A stretch of 64,000 bases of DNA from Pleurodeles waltl (taxonomy: Eukaryota; Chordata; Amphibia; Caudata; Salamandridae). The stretch is from NCBI RefSeq assembly GCF_031143425.1, contig NC_090442.1, forward strand, positions 421,555,776 through 421,619,775. The letters are read 5' to 3'. A program made the position numbers and the translations under genes. Every line of letters starts with the position of its first letter. The stretch's first letter is position 1. The notes beneath the pieces are model-generated. The model was not told where the DNA came from, ran no database searches, and worked only from the letters and a program-made list of their open reading frames with translations. Positions 63,724 to 64,000 of this stretch are shown here, piece after piece.

Positions 63724-64000
63724 ATGACTACAACTACCAGGGGGCCCTGGTTCTGTACCTCTAACCAACAGGCCTTTGTGCACTTGTCCAAATACACCTG
63801 TGTTCCATCTCTCAAATGATGTAGCCTCCCCTGAGAGTTTAGCATTTGTGTAGTGTGGGGACTCAGAGAGTTATATGACTACAACTACCAGGAGGCCCTG
63901 TTCTGTACGTCTAACCAACAGGCTTTCCTTCCCTTCTCCAAATACACATTTGTGCCATCTTTCAAATGATGTAGCCTCCGCAGTTTAGCATTTGTGTAGT
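63724..64000. repeat. Tandem repeat, about 150-bp period, two copies to the window edge
   Basis: ATGACTACAACTACCAGG recurs at 63724 and 63875. AAATGATGTAGCCTCC and AGCATTTGTGTAGT recur about 146 bp apart. The array continues beyond the window. Confidence 0.9.

Noticed and set aside
63724..64000. Tandem repeat considered as a CRISPR or tRNA cluster
   Set aside because: Units of about 150 bp are contiguous without spacers and show no cloverleaf.

Overview
This window is eukaryotic and looks like repeat-packed intergenic or intronic DNA from a large vertebrate genome. It holds Penelope-like, Ty3/gypsy, L1-type and other non-LTR retroelements, a retroviral-type solo LTR, a Helitron with a PIF1-like helicase, and many short palindromic DNA elements. 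That mix, and the look of the palindromic families, fits a salamander (newt-like) best. The organism is my inference and I ran no search. I see no convincing intact host protein-coding gene, no rRNA or tRNA gene, no CRISPR array and no prokaryotic gene organisation.

Left part (1-10.5 kb): the 3' end of a non-LTR retrotransposon (+) runs from the window edge to a TTGAA-type tail at 1630. It abuts a Penelope-like element (PLE, minus strand, about 1631-10455). The PLE reverse transcriptase (RT) lies at 9.74-10.45 kb and its GIY-YIG endonuclease at 3.58-3.94 kb. They are separated because a nearly complete Ty3/gypsy element (4339-9740, LTRs about 97% identical) landed in the PLE coding region. 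A 191-bp fold-back MITE also sits in the PLE 3' part.

Middle (10.5-31 kb): mostly AT-rich DNA without recognisable genes, studded with palindromic non-autonomous elements. The most striking is 25028-25657, a GC-rich string of about 13 consecutive, mostly perfect hairpins with terminal inverted repeats. A decayed LINE RT lies at 14.8-16.1 kb.

Right-middle (30.7-45.8 kb): a decayed two-ORF LINE on the minus strand (31.7-37.2 kb), an L1 remnant (38.85-40.75 kb, minus), an 80-bp-period minisatellite, another hairpin-rich element, a BED-type zinc-finger fragment and a 1.2-kb GTGAGT-type satellite.

Right (45.8-62.5 kb): a deep nest inside one Helitron (minus strand, Rep at 60.5-62.5 kb, helicase at 54.4-55.9 kb). 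A full-length L1 (45801-53770) has 13-bp target site duplications and itself carries a solo LTR and a 156-bp MITE. A second LINE (55908-59788), preceded by a tandem array of about 300-bp GC-rich promoter-like monomers, splits the helicase just beside its ATP-binding loop. Another copy of the 156-bp MITE and a second fold-back MITE also interrupt the Helitron. The window ends (63.0-64.0 kb) with a Myb/SANT-type exon with a strong splice donor, probably Harbinger-derived, and a roughly 150-bp tandem repeat.

The elements do not form a pathway. What connects them is insertion order, which can be read by following reading frames across each insertion. Several palindromic elements have 3-bp target duplications (TTA, TCA, TAA/CAA, AAT, TGA), which points to PIF/Harbinger-type mobilisation.
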